Position numbers and translations under genes: made by a program. This document shows, one piece after another, positions 43,097 through 51,571 of a DNA stretch of 64,000 bases. Within the stretch, counting starts at the first letter, position 1. Each line of letters starts with the position of its first letter. Origin of the DNA: Chitinilyticum litopenaei DSM 21440 (lineage in GTDB: Bacteria > Pseudomonadota > Gammaproteobacteria > Burkholderiales > Chitinibacteraceae); contig NZ_ATZJ01000002.1 of assembly GCF_000428145.1 (NCBI RefSeq), positions 1 through 64,000 of the forward strand, given 5' to 3'. The notes beneath the pieces are model-generated. The model was not told the origin of the DNA, searched no databases, and worked only from the letters and a program-made list of their open reading frames with translations.

Positions 43097-43312
43097 CAAG
43101 AAAGCTGAAGCGTCTTGCCAATCAGGAACAGGAAGACCGAGCAGACATCAATGCAGAGCAGCGCAGAGTTAGGATAAACACATCTGCTGCTTTTGCGGCC
43201 TGGCCTTGGACTGCGGCATTGCGATGGCTTGAGCCATCGACATCAGGGCTTTGAGCCCGTCTTTCCCTGCGAGCTCGGCATTTCCTGTACTGGACTCGGG
43301 GTAGCTGATATT
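43097..43312. other. Gene-free spacer downstream of dnaJ
   Basis: Only small palindromes are visible, for example GATGGCTTGAGCCATC near 43223. Short open frames occur on the minus strand but without family resemblance or consistent codon use. I do not support a gene here. Confidence 0.5.
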
Positions 43313-43313
43313 C

Positions 43314-43367
43314 CTGGTCTGGCGGAAACGGCAAGGGCGACGCATGGCGTCGCCCTTGCCAGACCAG
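43314..43367 (-). terminator. Large 14-bp-stem hairpin downstream of dnaJ
   Basis: GGCAAGGGCGACGC (43330-43343), loop ATG, GCGTCGCCCTTGCC (43347-43360), all paired. An outer CTGGTCT/AGACCAG stem (43314-43320 and 43361-43367) abuts a hairpin repeat. It lies 54 bases past the dnaJ stop. There is no U-run, so it may block 3' exonucleases rather than terminate by itself. Confidence 0.55.
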
Positions 43368-43415
43368 AGTATTAGCCTGCAGCCCAATGCCAGAAAGGGC
43401 TACAGCCACATACCC
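43367..43415 (-). repeat. 49-nt hairpin repeat, copy 7 (after dnaJ)
   Basis: On the minus strand: GGGTATGTGGCTGTAGCCC, an 11-base loop TTTCTGGCATT, then GGGCTGCAGGCTAATACTC. CTGTAGCCC pairs with GGGCTGCAG (one G-U) and GGGTAT with ATACTC (one mismatch), giving the most regular hairpin of the family. It ends five bases before the dnaJ stop region. Confidence 0.65.
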
Positions 43416-43420
43416 AAAAA

Positions 43421-44551
<1,131 letters not shown>

Positions 44552-44552
44552 T

Positions 44553-44588
44553 GTGTGTGAGGTGTGAGGTGCAAGGCGTGAGGTGTGA
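44553..44588 (+). repeat. GGNGTGA heptamer tract between the four-helix-bundle gene and dnaJ
   Basis: Plus-strand units: GGTGTGA, GGTGCAA, GGCGTGA, GGTGTGA, preceded by GTGTGTGA. It runs exactly from the stop codon of the small gene (TAG, 44589-44591) to the dnaJ ATG. It is inverted with respect to the tract at 44942-44975. Confidence 0.85.
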
Positions 44589-44948
44589 CTAGTCTGCCCG
44601 CGTCTGCGAACGAATCAAGCCACCCAGCAAACCAAACACTTCATTCAAACCATCCTCCATGAGTTTCGAGGGTTCAGCCAACTTCAGGCGGCAAACGAGC
44701 AGATACTGTGTTTCCAGCTCGCTGAGCGAGCCACGGGCAATGCCAAGAAAATGCCCGAACTCCTTTGCAGTCATCCGGGCGGCTCCTTCAGCAATATTGC
44801 TTGGCACAGAAACAGCGGCGCGCCGCATCTGGCTGGTCAGGTTGAAAGCTTCATCGCGCGAAAGAGGGGAGGTAGTAAACGCATACACCGTCTCGACCAG
44901 CCGCATGGCGGCCTGCCATGCCAGCAAATCATGGTGCTTGCGCCTCAC
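44589..44948 (-). CDS. Four-helix-bundle protein (23S rRNA intervening-sequence type)
   Basis: 119 residues beginning RRKHHDLLAWQAAMRLVETV and containing LTSQMRRAAVSVPSNIAEGA then KEFGHFLGIARGSLSELETQ, the signature of the S23/IVP family (TIGR02436/PF05635). Such proteins were first seen in 23S rRNA intervening sequences of Leptospira and are related to Avd of diversity-generating retroelements; their function is not established. The GTG start (44948) and its GAGGAG lie inside flanking heptamer repeats. An in-frame TAA just upstream prevents any longer form. It separates dnaK from dnaJ, which are normally adjacent, so it looks inserted. Confidence 0.88.
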   Translation of the reverse strand: MRRKHHDLLAWQAAMRLVETVYAFTTSPLSRDEAFNLTSQMRRAAVSVPSNIAEGAARMTAKEFGHFLGIARGSLSELETQYLLVCRLKLAEPSKLMEDGLNEVFGLLGGLIRSQTRAD

Positions 44949-44975
44949 TCCTTACTCCTCGCGCCTCACTCCTTA
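44942..44975 (-). repeat. Heptamer tract between dnaK and the four-helix-bundle gene
   Basis: On the minus strand: AGTAAGG, AGTGAGG, CGCGAGG, AGTAAGG, AGTGAGG, then CGCAAG. The dnaK stop TAA lies in the first unit. The tract provides GAGGAG six bases before a GTG, a working ribosome site for the small gene. Confidence 0.85.
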
Positions 44976-46895
44976 CTTGCTGTCTTTTACTTCGGTGAAT
45001 TCGGCGTCGACCACATTGCCGTCATCCTTCTTGCCATCCGCGGCGGCTTGCGCGCCCGGTGCCTGCTCGGCACCAGCCTGGGCGTACATGGCCTCGGCGA
45101 CCTTGTGGCTGGCTTGCGCCAGCGCCTCGGTCTTGGCTTCGATGGCTTCCTTGTCATCACCCTTCACGACCTCATCCAGCTCCTTGATGGCCGCCTCGAT
45201 CTTTTCCTTCTCGGCAGCGTCCACCTTGTCGCCGGCGTCAGTCAGCATCTTCTTCACCGAGTGAATCATGCCTTCAGCCTGGTTCTTGGCGGTCACCAGC
45301 TCGTGCAGCTTCTTGTCCTCTTCGGCATTCAGCTCGGCATCGCGCACCATGGCTTCGATTTCGGCTTCCGACAGACCCGAAGACGCCTGGATGGTGATCT
45401 TGGCTTCCTTGCCGGACGCCTTGTCCTTGGCGCCCACGTGCAGGATGCCGTTGGCGTCGATGTCGAAGGTCACCTCGATCTGCGGCACGCCGCGCGGCGC
45501 CGGCGGGATGTCACCCAGATTGAACTGGCCGAGGCTCTTGTTGGCCGAAGCCTTTTCGCGCTCGCCCTGCAGCACGTGGATGGTCACGGCGCTCTGGTTG
45601 TCGTCGGCGGTGGAGAACACCTGCGAGGCCTTGGTCGGAATCGTGGTGTTCTTCTGGATCAGCTTGGTCATCACGCCGCCCAGGGTTTCAATACCCAGCG
45701 ACAGCGGCGTCACGTCAAGCAGCAGCACATCCTTGCGGTCGCCGCCGAGCACGGCGCCCTGGATGGCCGCGCCAACGGCAACGGCTTCGTCCGGGTTCAC
45801 GTCACGGCGCGCATCCTTGCCGAAGAATTCCTTGACCTTGTCGATGACCTTGGGCATGCGGGTCTGACCGCCGACCAGGATCACGTCATCAATGTCGGAA
45901 GCCTTCAGGCCCGCATCCTTCAGCGCGATCGAGCACGGCGCGATCGAGCGCTCGATCAGGTCTTCCACCAGGGATTCGAACTTGGCGCGGGTAATCTTCA
46001 GCACCAGGTGCTTCGGACCGGTGGCATCCATGGTGATGTAGGGCAGATTGATTTCGGTCTGCTGGCTGGACGACAGTTCGATCTTGGCCTTTTCCGCGGC
46101 TTCCTTCAGGCGCTGCAGCGCCATCACGTCCTGCTTCAGGTTGATGCCCTGCTCTTTCTGGAACTCGGCGATGATGTAATCGATGATGCGCTGGTCGAAG
46201 TCTTCGCCACCCAGGAAGGTGTCGCCGTTGGTGGCCAGCACTTCGAATTGCTTGTCGCCGTCAACGTCGGCGATTTCGATGATGGAGATGTCGAAGGTAC
46301 CACCGCCCAGGTCATACACGGCGATCTTGCGGTCGCCCTTTTCCATCTTGTCCATGCCGAACGCCAGCGCGGCGGCGGTCGGCTCGTTGATGATGCGCTT
46401 GACTTCGAGACCGGCGATGCGGCCGGCGTCCTTGGTCGCCTGGCGCTGGCTGTCGTTGAAGTAGGCCGGCACGGTGATGACGGCTTCGGTCACTTCCTCA
46501 CCGAGATAATCCTCGGCAGTCTTCTTCATCTTGCGCAGCACTTCGGCGGAGATTTGCGGGGGCGCCAGCTTCTTGCCACGCACTTCCACCCAGGCGTCGC
46601 CATTGTCGGCCTTGGTGATGGTAAAGGGCATCAGATCGATGTCCTTTTGTACTTCCTTGTCCTCGAAGCGGCGACCGATCAGGCGCTTCACCGCGTAGAG
46701 GGTGTTCTTCGGGTTGGTGACGGCCTGACGCTTGGCGGGCGCACCCACCAGGATTTCGCCGTCTTCCTGGTAAGCAATGATGGACGGCGTGGTGCGCGCG
46801 CCTTCGGCGTTTTCGATGACTTTCGGCTGGCCGTTCTCAATGACGGAAACACAGCTGTTGGTGGTGCCCAGGTCGATACCGATAATCTTGGCCAT
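44973..46895 (-). CDS. dnaK: Chaperone protein DnaK (Hsp70)
   Basis: 640-residue ATP-dependent chaperone. Phosphate-binding loops IIGIDLGTTNSCV and AVYDLGGGTFDISII, the connect region VILVGGQTRMPKV, the linker DVTPLSLGIETLGG, the substrate-binding domain and a helical lid ending in EFTEVKDSK. The stop codon merges into a heptamer tract. A sigma-32-type promoter lies in front of it in addition to that before grpE. Confidence 0.99.
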   Translation of the reverse strand: MAKIIGIDLGTTNSCVSVIENGQPKVIENAEGARTTPSIIAYQEDGEILVGAPAKRQAVTNPKNTLYAVKRLIGRRFEDKEVQKDIDLMPFTITKADNGDAWVEVRGKKLAPPQISAEVLRKMKKTAEDYLGEEVTEAVITVPAYFNDSQRQATKDAGRIAGLEVKRIINEPTAAALAFGMDKMEKGDRKIAVYDLGGGTFDISIIEIADVDGDKQFEVLATNGDTFLGGEDFDQRIIDYIIAEFQKEQGINLKQDVMALQRLKEAAEKAKIELSSSQQTEINLPYITMDATGPKHLVLKITRAKFESLVEDLIERSIAPCSIALKDAGLKASDIDDVILVGGQTRMPKVIDKVKEFFGKDARRDVNPDEAVAVGAAIQGAVLGGDRKDVLLLDVTPLSLGIETLGGVMTKLIQKNTTIPTKASQVFSTADDNQSAVTIHVLQGEREKASANKSLGQFNLGDIPPAPRGVPQIEVTFDIDANGILHVGAKDKASGKEAKITIQASSGLSEAEIEAMVRDAELNAEEDKKLHELVTAKNQAEGMIHSVKKMLTDAGDKVDAAEKEKIEAAIKELDEVVKGDDKEAIEAKTEALAQASHKVAEAMYAQAGAEQAPGAQAAADGKKDDGNVVDAEFTEVKDSK

Positions 46896-46978
46896 GATGT
46901 TCTACCTCAAAAATTCTGATCACTGAAATGCCGGACCAGCCATGCCAGGCCGGTCGCTGCGAATTAACCTTGCTGGAA

Positions 46979-47006
46979 AAATGGGGATGCCGAACGGGTA
47001 TTCAAG
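46979..47006 (-). promoter_or_regulatory. Heat-shock (sigma-32) promoter for dnaK
   Basis: On the minus strand CTTGAA, 14 bases, CCCCATTT: an almost perfect RpoH consensus, between the grpE stop and dnaK. It should allow dnaK to be induced on its own as well as from the grpE promoter. Confidence 0.85.
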
Positions 47007-47018
47007 CCCCGCCTGTCA

Positions 47019-47567
47019 TCACTGTGCTGCGGCCACAATCACCATGGCGGGGCGCAATACCCGGCCAGCCAGCGTGTAGCCCTTTTGCATGACCGTCACG
47101 ACCGTATTGGCCTCCTGATCGGCCGGCACGGCGGAAATGGCCTGGTGCAGATTCGGGTCCAGCTTGTCGCCGACGGCCGGTGCGATGTCCTTGAGTTCGA
47201 ATTTTTCAAAGGCGGAAACCAGCGCCTTGTGCGTGAGATCGACGCCCATCTTCATCGCTTCGAAATTGCCGCTGTTATCCAGCAGGGCCATTTCCATGGC
47301 ATCCTTCACCCCCAGCAGTTCGCGGGCGAATTTTTCCACGGCGAACTTGCGTGCCTTGTCGATTTCTTCGATGCTGCGGCGACGGATGTTCTCGCCTTCG
47401 GCGCGCGCGTACATCACGTCCTGCCGGGCTTTTTCCAGTTCGGCCAGCGCATTGGCAAGCTGGTCGTCCAGGCTGGGAATGCTGATGGTCTCGCCGGCCA
47501 TGACTTCCGGGCTGGCCGACTGCTCGGCGGTTTGCTCGGGATTTTGCTGCAGATCGTTGGTGCTCAT
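47019..47567 (-). CDS. grpE: Nucleotide exchange factor GrpE
   Basis: 182 residues. A disordered acidic N-terminus, a long helix (LANALAELEKARQDVMYARA) and the C-terminal beta domain with HQAISAVPADQEANTVVTVM and GYTLAGRVLRPAMVIVA. It releases ADP from DnaK. I use ATG 47567 (MSTNDLQQ) with GGAGG five bases upstream instead of the ATG four codons earlier. Confidence 0.97.
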   Translation of the reverse strand: MSTNDLQQNPEQTAEQSASPEVMAGETISIPSLDDQLANALAELEKARQDVMYARAEGENIRRRSIEEIDKARKFAVEKFARELLGVKDAMEMALLDNSGNFEAMKMGVDLTHKALVSAFEKFELKDIAPAVGDKLDPNLHQAISAVPADQEANTVVTVMQKGYTLAGRVLRPAMVIVAAAQ

Positions 47568-47595
47568 GCTGTCCTCCAAATCGGGTCAGGACAGC

Positions 47596-47623
47596 AAATG
47601 GGGATAACCATGGCCTTTTCAAG
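47596..47623 (-). promoter_or_regulatory. Heat-shock (sigma-32) promoter for grpE-dnaK
   Basis: On the minus strand CTTGAAAA ... CCCCATTT with 14 bases between CTTGAA and CCCCAT. It is a full-consensus RpoH promoter, 29 bases before the grpE ATG. Confidence 0.85.
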
Positions 47624-47679
47624 GGCCTTGTGCGGCCCCTTCATCAGCCGGGCCGATCAGCCCCATCAGAATATATTTG

Positions 47680-47690
47680 TTGCAGTGCAA
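47680..47690 (+). promoter_or_regulatory. Palindrome TTGCAGTGCAA upstream of aceA
   Basis: A perfect 5-1-5 palindrome about 70 bases before the aceA start in an AT-richer stretch. It could be an operator for a glyoxylate-shunt regulator. I cannot name the protein. Confidence 0.3.
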
Positions 47691-47759
47691 TAATTTTCTG
47701 CTTGAATACGCTGGACAAACCCTCGATTCGGGTCGTCTTATTCCAGACAGGAGAGCAGC

Positions 47760-49040
47760 ATGAGCAACGCCGCACAACGCATCGCCCAGCTTGAGCAGGA
47801 CTGGCAGACCAACCCGCGCTGGCAAGGCATCCAGCGCCCGTATTCCGCGGCCGACGTGGAACGCCTGCGCGGCACCGTGCTGATCGAGCACACGCTGGCT
47901 CGCCGGGGCGCCGATAAACTGTGGACGCTGATGCATGAACTGCCGTATGTCCATGCGCTGGGGGCGCTAACCGGCAATATGGCCATGCAACAGGTCAAGG
48001 CGGGCCTCAAGGCCATCTATCTGTCGGGCTGGCAGGTCGCTGCCGATGCCAATATCGCCGGCGAAATGTACCCGGATCAATCGCTCTACCCGGCCAATTC
48101 GGTGCCGCAGGTCGTGCGCCGCATCAACAACACCTTTGCCCGCGCCGATCAGATCCATCATGCCGAGGGTGACGACAGCATCGACTGGTACGCGCCCATC
48201 GTGGCCGATGCCGAAGCCGGTTTCGGCGGCGTGCTCAATGCCTTCGAGCTGATGAAGGCGATGATTGAAGCGGGCGCCGCCGGCGTGCATTTCGAAGACC
48301 AGCTCGCCAGCGTGAAGAAATGCGGCCACATGGGCGGCAAGGTGCTGGTGCCAACCCGCGAAGCAGTGGAAAAGCTGGTAGCCGCCCGTCTGGCTGCCGA
48401 TGTGATGGGCGTGCCGACGATTCTGGTGGCACGCACCGATGCCGAAGCCGCCGACCTGCTGACCAGCGATGTGGATGACAACGACAAGCCCTTCTGTACC
48501 GGCGAGCGCACGCCGGAAGGCTTCTACCGCACGATGCCGGGGCTGCAGCAGGCAATCAGCCGCGGCCTGGCCTACGCGCCGTACGCCGATCTGGTGTGGT
48601 GCGAAACCGGCAAGCCCGATCTGGACTACGCCCGCAAGTTTGCCGAGGCCATCCACGCCAAATTCCCCGGCAAGATGCTGGCCTACAACTGTTCACCGTC
48701 GTTCAACTGGAAAAAGAACCTCGACGACGCCACGATCGCCAAATTCCAGCGCGAGCTGGGTGCGATGGGTTACAAGTTCCAGTTCATCACGCTGGCGGGT
48801 TTCCATGCGCTCAACTACGGCATGTTCAACCTGGCGCACGGTTATGCGCGCGAAGGCATGACCGCCTTTGTCGAGCTGCAGCAGGCGGAATTCGCGGCCG
48901 CAGACCGTGGTTTTACGGCGGTGAAACACCAGCGCGAGGTCGGCACGGGTTACTTCGACCAGGTCACGCAGGTCATCCAGCAGGGCCAGAGCTCGACGAC
49001 CGCGCTGACCGGCTCGACCGAGGAAGCGCAGTTCCACTGA
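47760..49040 (+). CDS. aceA: Isocitrate lyase
   Basis: 426 residues; splits isocitrate into succinate and glyoxylate. The catalytic signature KKCGHMGGKVLVPTREAV is present, with metal-binding VADAEAGFGG and the later YNCSPSFNWKKN. AGGAG precedes the ATG. Next to aceB in the same direction (115 bases apart), so the glyoxylate shunt is complete here. Upstream it diverges from grpE. Confidence 0.98.
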   Translation: MSNAAQRIAQLEQDWQTNPRWQGIQRPYSAADVERLRGTVLIEHTLARRGADKLWTLMHELPYVHALGALTGNMAMQQVKAGLKAIYLSGWQVAADANIAGEMYPDQSLYPANSVPQVVRRINNTFARADQIHHAEGDDSIDWYAPIVADAEAGFGGVLNAFELMKAMIEAGAAGVHFEDQLASVKKCGHMGGKVLVPTREAVEKLVAARLAADVMGVPTILVARTDAEAADLLTSDVDDNDKPFCTGERTPEGFYRTMPGLQQAISRGLAYAPYADLVWCETGKPDLDYARKFAEAIHAKFPGKMLAYNCSPSFNWKKNLDDATIAKFQRELGAMGYKFQFITLAGFHALNYGMFNLAHGYAREGMTAFVELQQAEFAAADRGFTAVKHQREVGTGYFDQVTQVIQQGQSSTTALTGSTEEAQFH

Positions 49041-49155
49041 GCCCGCCCGCATCCCGCCCCGCCAGCCGGCGCGGTCGGGAGTGCGCCGCCCAACCCGACA
49101 CGCCTGCCCATACCGGCAGGCGTATGCTTGTGAATGTCATGTAGGGAGTAAGCTG

Positions 49156-50742
49156 ATGAACAATACCCCTGTAGGTGTTAATGCACCGCTGCCGGCCAAT
49201 GCCCAGCAGGCGGCCATCCTGTCGCAGGATGCGCTGTATTTCCTCAGCCAGTTGCACCGCAAGTTTGAACCGCAGCGCCAGGCCCTGCTCGCGGCCCGGG
49301 CAGAACGGCAAGTACGGCTAAATGCCGGCGAGCTGCCGGACTTTCTCGCCGACACCGCCGACATCCGCGCCGCCAAATGGACCATCGCGCCGCTGCCGGC
49401 CGATCTGCTGGATCGTCGCGTGGAAATCACCGGCCCGGTCGAGCGCAAGATGATGATCAATGCGCTCAATTCCGGCGCCCGCTGCTTCATGGCCGATTTC
49501 GAGGATTCGAACACCCCGACCTGGCAGAACCAGATCGAAGGCCAGCTCAATGTCATCGACGCCTACCGCAAGACACTGTCCTACACCAGCCCCGAAGGCC
49601 GCGAATACCGCCTGGACGAGCGAACCGCGACGCTGATCCTGCGCCCGCGCGGCTGGCATCTGGACGAAAAGCATGTGACGGTGGACGGCGAAATCATGTC
49701 GGGCAGCCTGTTCGACTTTGGCCTTGCCGCGTTTCACAACCTGAAATACCAGCTGGAGCACGGCTCATCGTGCTATTTCTATCTGCCGAAGATGGAGTCG
49801 CACCTGGAAGCGCGGCTGTGGAACGATGTGTTCACCTTTACCGAATCCTTCCTTGGCGCGCCGCATGGCGTCATCAAGGCTACCGTGCTGATCGAGACGA
49901 TCCTCGCCGCCTTCGAGATGGACGAAATCCTCTACGAACTGAAGGATCACTCGGCCGGGCTCAACGCGGGGCGCTGGGATTACATTTTCAGCTGCATCAA
50001 GAAATTCCGCAGCCGCGAGGGTTTTTGCCTGGCCGACCGCAGCCAGATCAGCATGACCACCCCCTTCATGCGCGCCTATTCACTGCTGCTCTTGAAAACC
50101 TGCCACAAGCGCGGTGCGCCGGCTATCGGCGGCATGAGCGCCTACATTCCGGTCAAGAGCGACCCGGCCGCCAATGAAAAGGCGCTGGCACAGGTGAAAA
50201 GCGACAAGGAACGCGACGCGGGCGACGGTTATGACGGCGGCTGGGTGGCGCACCCGGGGCTGGTGCCGATCGCCCAAGCGGCCTGGGATGCGGTATTGGG
50301 CGAGGCTCCGAACCAGATCGGCAAGCAGCGCGACGATGTGGTGGTAAAGGCGGCCCATCTGCTCGACTTCCAGCCGGAAGCACCGATCACCGAGGCGGGC
50401 TTGCGCAGCAATATTTCCGTGGGCGTGCAATACCTTGCCGCCTGGCTGTCGGGTCTTGGTTGCGTGCCGATCAACAATCTGATGGAAGACGCCGCCACGG
50501 CGGAGATCAGCCGCTCGCAAATCTGGCAGTGGTTGCGCAGCGACAAGGGGGTGCTCGACGATGGCCGCAAGGTCAATACGGCACTGTTCAGCGCACTGCT
50601 GCCCGACGAGGTCAGCAAGATCCGCGCGGCTGGCCGCTTCCCCGCCACGCTGGATGAAGCGGCGCGGCTGTTTGACCAGCTGACCACCAGCAGCGACTTC
50701 GTCGAATTCCTGACCCTGCCGGGCTACGCCCGCCTCGCCTGA
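49156..50742 (+). CDS. aceB: Malate synthase A
   Basis: 528 residues; condenses glyoxylate with acetyl-CoA to malate. Conserved: MADFEDSNTPTWQNQIEGQ, RPRGWHLDEKHV, the segment LIETILAAFEMDEILYEL and GGMSAYIPVK. The start is ATG 49156 (MNNTPVGVN) with AGGGAG upstream; a frame from 49081 adds unrelated residues. Length fits form A, not the larger GlcB. Confidence 0.97.
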   Translation: MNNTPVGVNAPLPANAQQAAILSQDALYFLSQLHRKFEPQRQALLAARAERQVRLNAGELPDFLADTADIRAAKWTIAPLPADLLDRRVEITGPVERKMMINALNSGARCFMADFEDSNTPTWQNQIEGQLNVIDAYRKTLSYTSPEGREYRLDERTATLILRPRGWHLDEKHVTVDGEIMSGSLFDFGLAAFHNLKYQLEHGSSCYFYLPKMESHLEARLWNDVFTFTESFLGAPHGVIKATVLIETILAAFEMDEILYELKDHSAGLNAGRWDYIFSCIKKFRSREGFCLADRSQISMTTPFMRAYSLLLLKTCHKRGAPAIGGMSAYIPVKSDPAANEKALAQVKSDKERDAGDGYDGGWVAHPGLVPIAQAAWDAVLGEAPNQIGKQRDDVVVKAAHLLDFQPEAPITEAGLRSNISVGVQYLAAWLSGLGCVPINNLMEDAATAEISRSQIWQWLRSDKGVLDDGRKVNTALFSALLPDEVSKIRAAGRFPATLDEAARLFDQLTTSSDFVEFLTLPGYARLA

Positions 50743-50770
50743 GCCCCGGCCGGCTCGCGGCAATGCGGCG

Positions 50771-50803
50771 CCACCCGCCCTCCAGTGCACGGAGGACGGG
50801 TGG
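50771..50803 (+). terminator. Hairpin after aceB
   Basis: CCACCCG-CCCTCC and GGAGGA-CGGGTGG pair across loop AGTGCAC (13 bp, one mismatch). No U-run directly after it. It is a possible terminator or 3' stabiliser for aceA-aceB. Confidence 0.5.
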
Positions 50804-50931
50804 CCGCCTTCCGCCGGTTTTCTTCGCGCATTTACGCTGCAATGCAACACTCCCGGGCGCAAAATGGCTAGGCCGGGCAGCGCCAGCTAGAATGGGCAAA
50901 CCAACCCGAACAGCGCACAAGCCGCCCCTCC

Positions 50932-51543
50932 ATGAAACTGATCACCTCCCTCACCAGTCCTTACGGCCGCAAGGTTCGCATCGTGCTGGCCGAAAAACGC
51001 ATCGACTGCGAACTGGTACTCACGGATACCAGCCAGCCCGATCACGCCGCACTGGAACACAATCCGCTCGGCAAGGTGCCGGTGCTGCTGATGGACGACG
51101 GCAAGCCGGTGTATGACTCCAGCGTGATCGTTGAATACCTTGATCATGTCTCGCCGGTCAGCCGCCTGATTCCGAACGGCCCGCGCCAGGTCGTCAGCGT
51201 CAAGCGCCGCGAAGCGCTGGCCGATGGCGTGCTCGATGCCGCCGTCGCCGTGGTGGCGGAGCGGCGCCGGCCGGCCGCGCAGCAATCCACCGAATGGATC
51301 GCCAAGCAAACCGGCAAGATCGAACGCGGCGTGATTGCCCTGGCCGAAGATCTGGGCGAGAAGAAGTACCTGCTCGACGACAGTTATACGCTGGCCGACA
51401 TTGCCGCCGGCAGCATGCTGGCCTACCTGAATTTCCGCCTGCCCGAACTGGAATGGGCCAGCCACCATCCGGCACTCGCCGCCTACCTGCATCGTCTGGA
51501 AGAACGCCCCTCCTTCCAGGAAACCCGCCCGGTCGCTGCCTGA
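50932..51543 (+). CDS. Glutathione S-transferase family protein
   Basis: 203 residues. N-terminal thioredoxin-like half with SLTSPYGRKVRIVLAEKRID, the glutathione-site HNPLGKVPVLLMDDGKPVYD and SSVIVEYLDHV; C-terminal all-helical half containing YTLADIAAGSMLAYLNFR, the N-capping box. Ser in SPYGRK takes the usual catalytic position. Related to YibF-type GSTs; substrate unknown. Confidence 0.92.
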   Translation: MKLITSLTSPYGRKVRIVLAEKRIDCELVLTDTSQPDHAALEHNPLGKVPVLLMDDGKPVYDSSVIVEYLDHVSPVSRLIPNGPRQVVSVKRREALADGVLDAAVAVVAERRRPAAQQSTEWIAKQTGKIERGVIALAEDLGEKKYLLDDSYTLADIAAGSMLAYLNFRLPELEWASHHPALAAYLHRLEERPSFQETRPVAA

Positions 51544-51571
51544 ACCGTGCTCCGCGGACAAGCAGCACAGC

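Noticed and set aside
43122..43420. Small minus-strand gene extending past dnaJ
   Set aside because: The apparent frame runs through repeats and a hairpin; no start site or homology.
44589..44948. Four-helix-bundle gene as Avd of a diversity-generating retroelement
   Set aside because: No reverse transcriptase, template repeat or variable repeat is present nearby; only family-level relatedness to Avd.
49160..49200. AATACCCCTGTAGG at the aceB start as a repeat copy
   Set aside because: Only about 15 bases resemble the element and the partner arm is missing.
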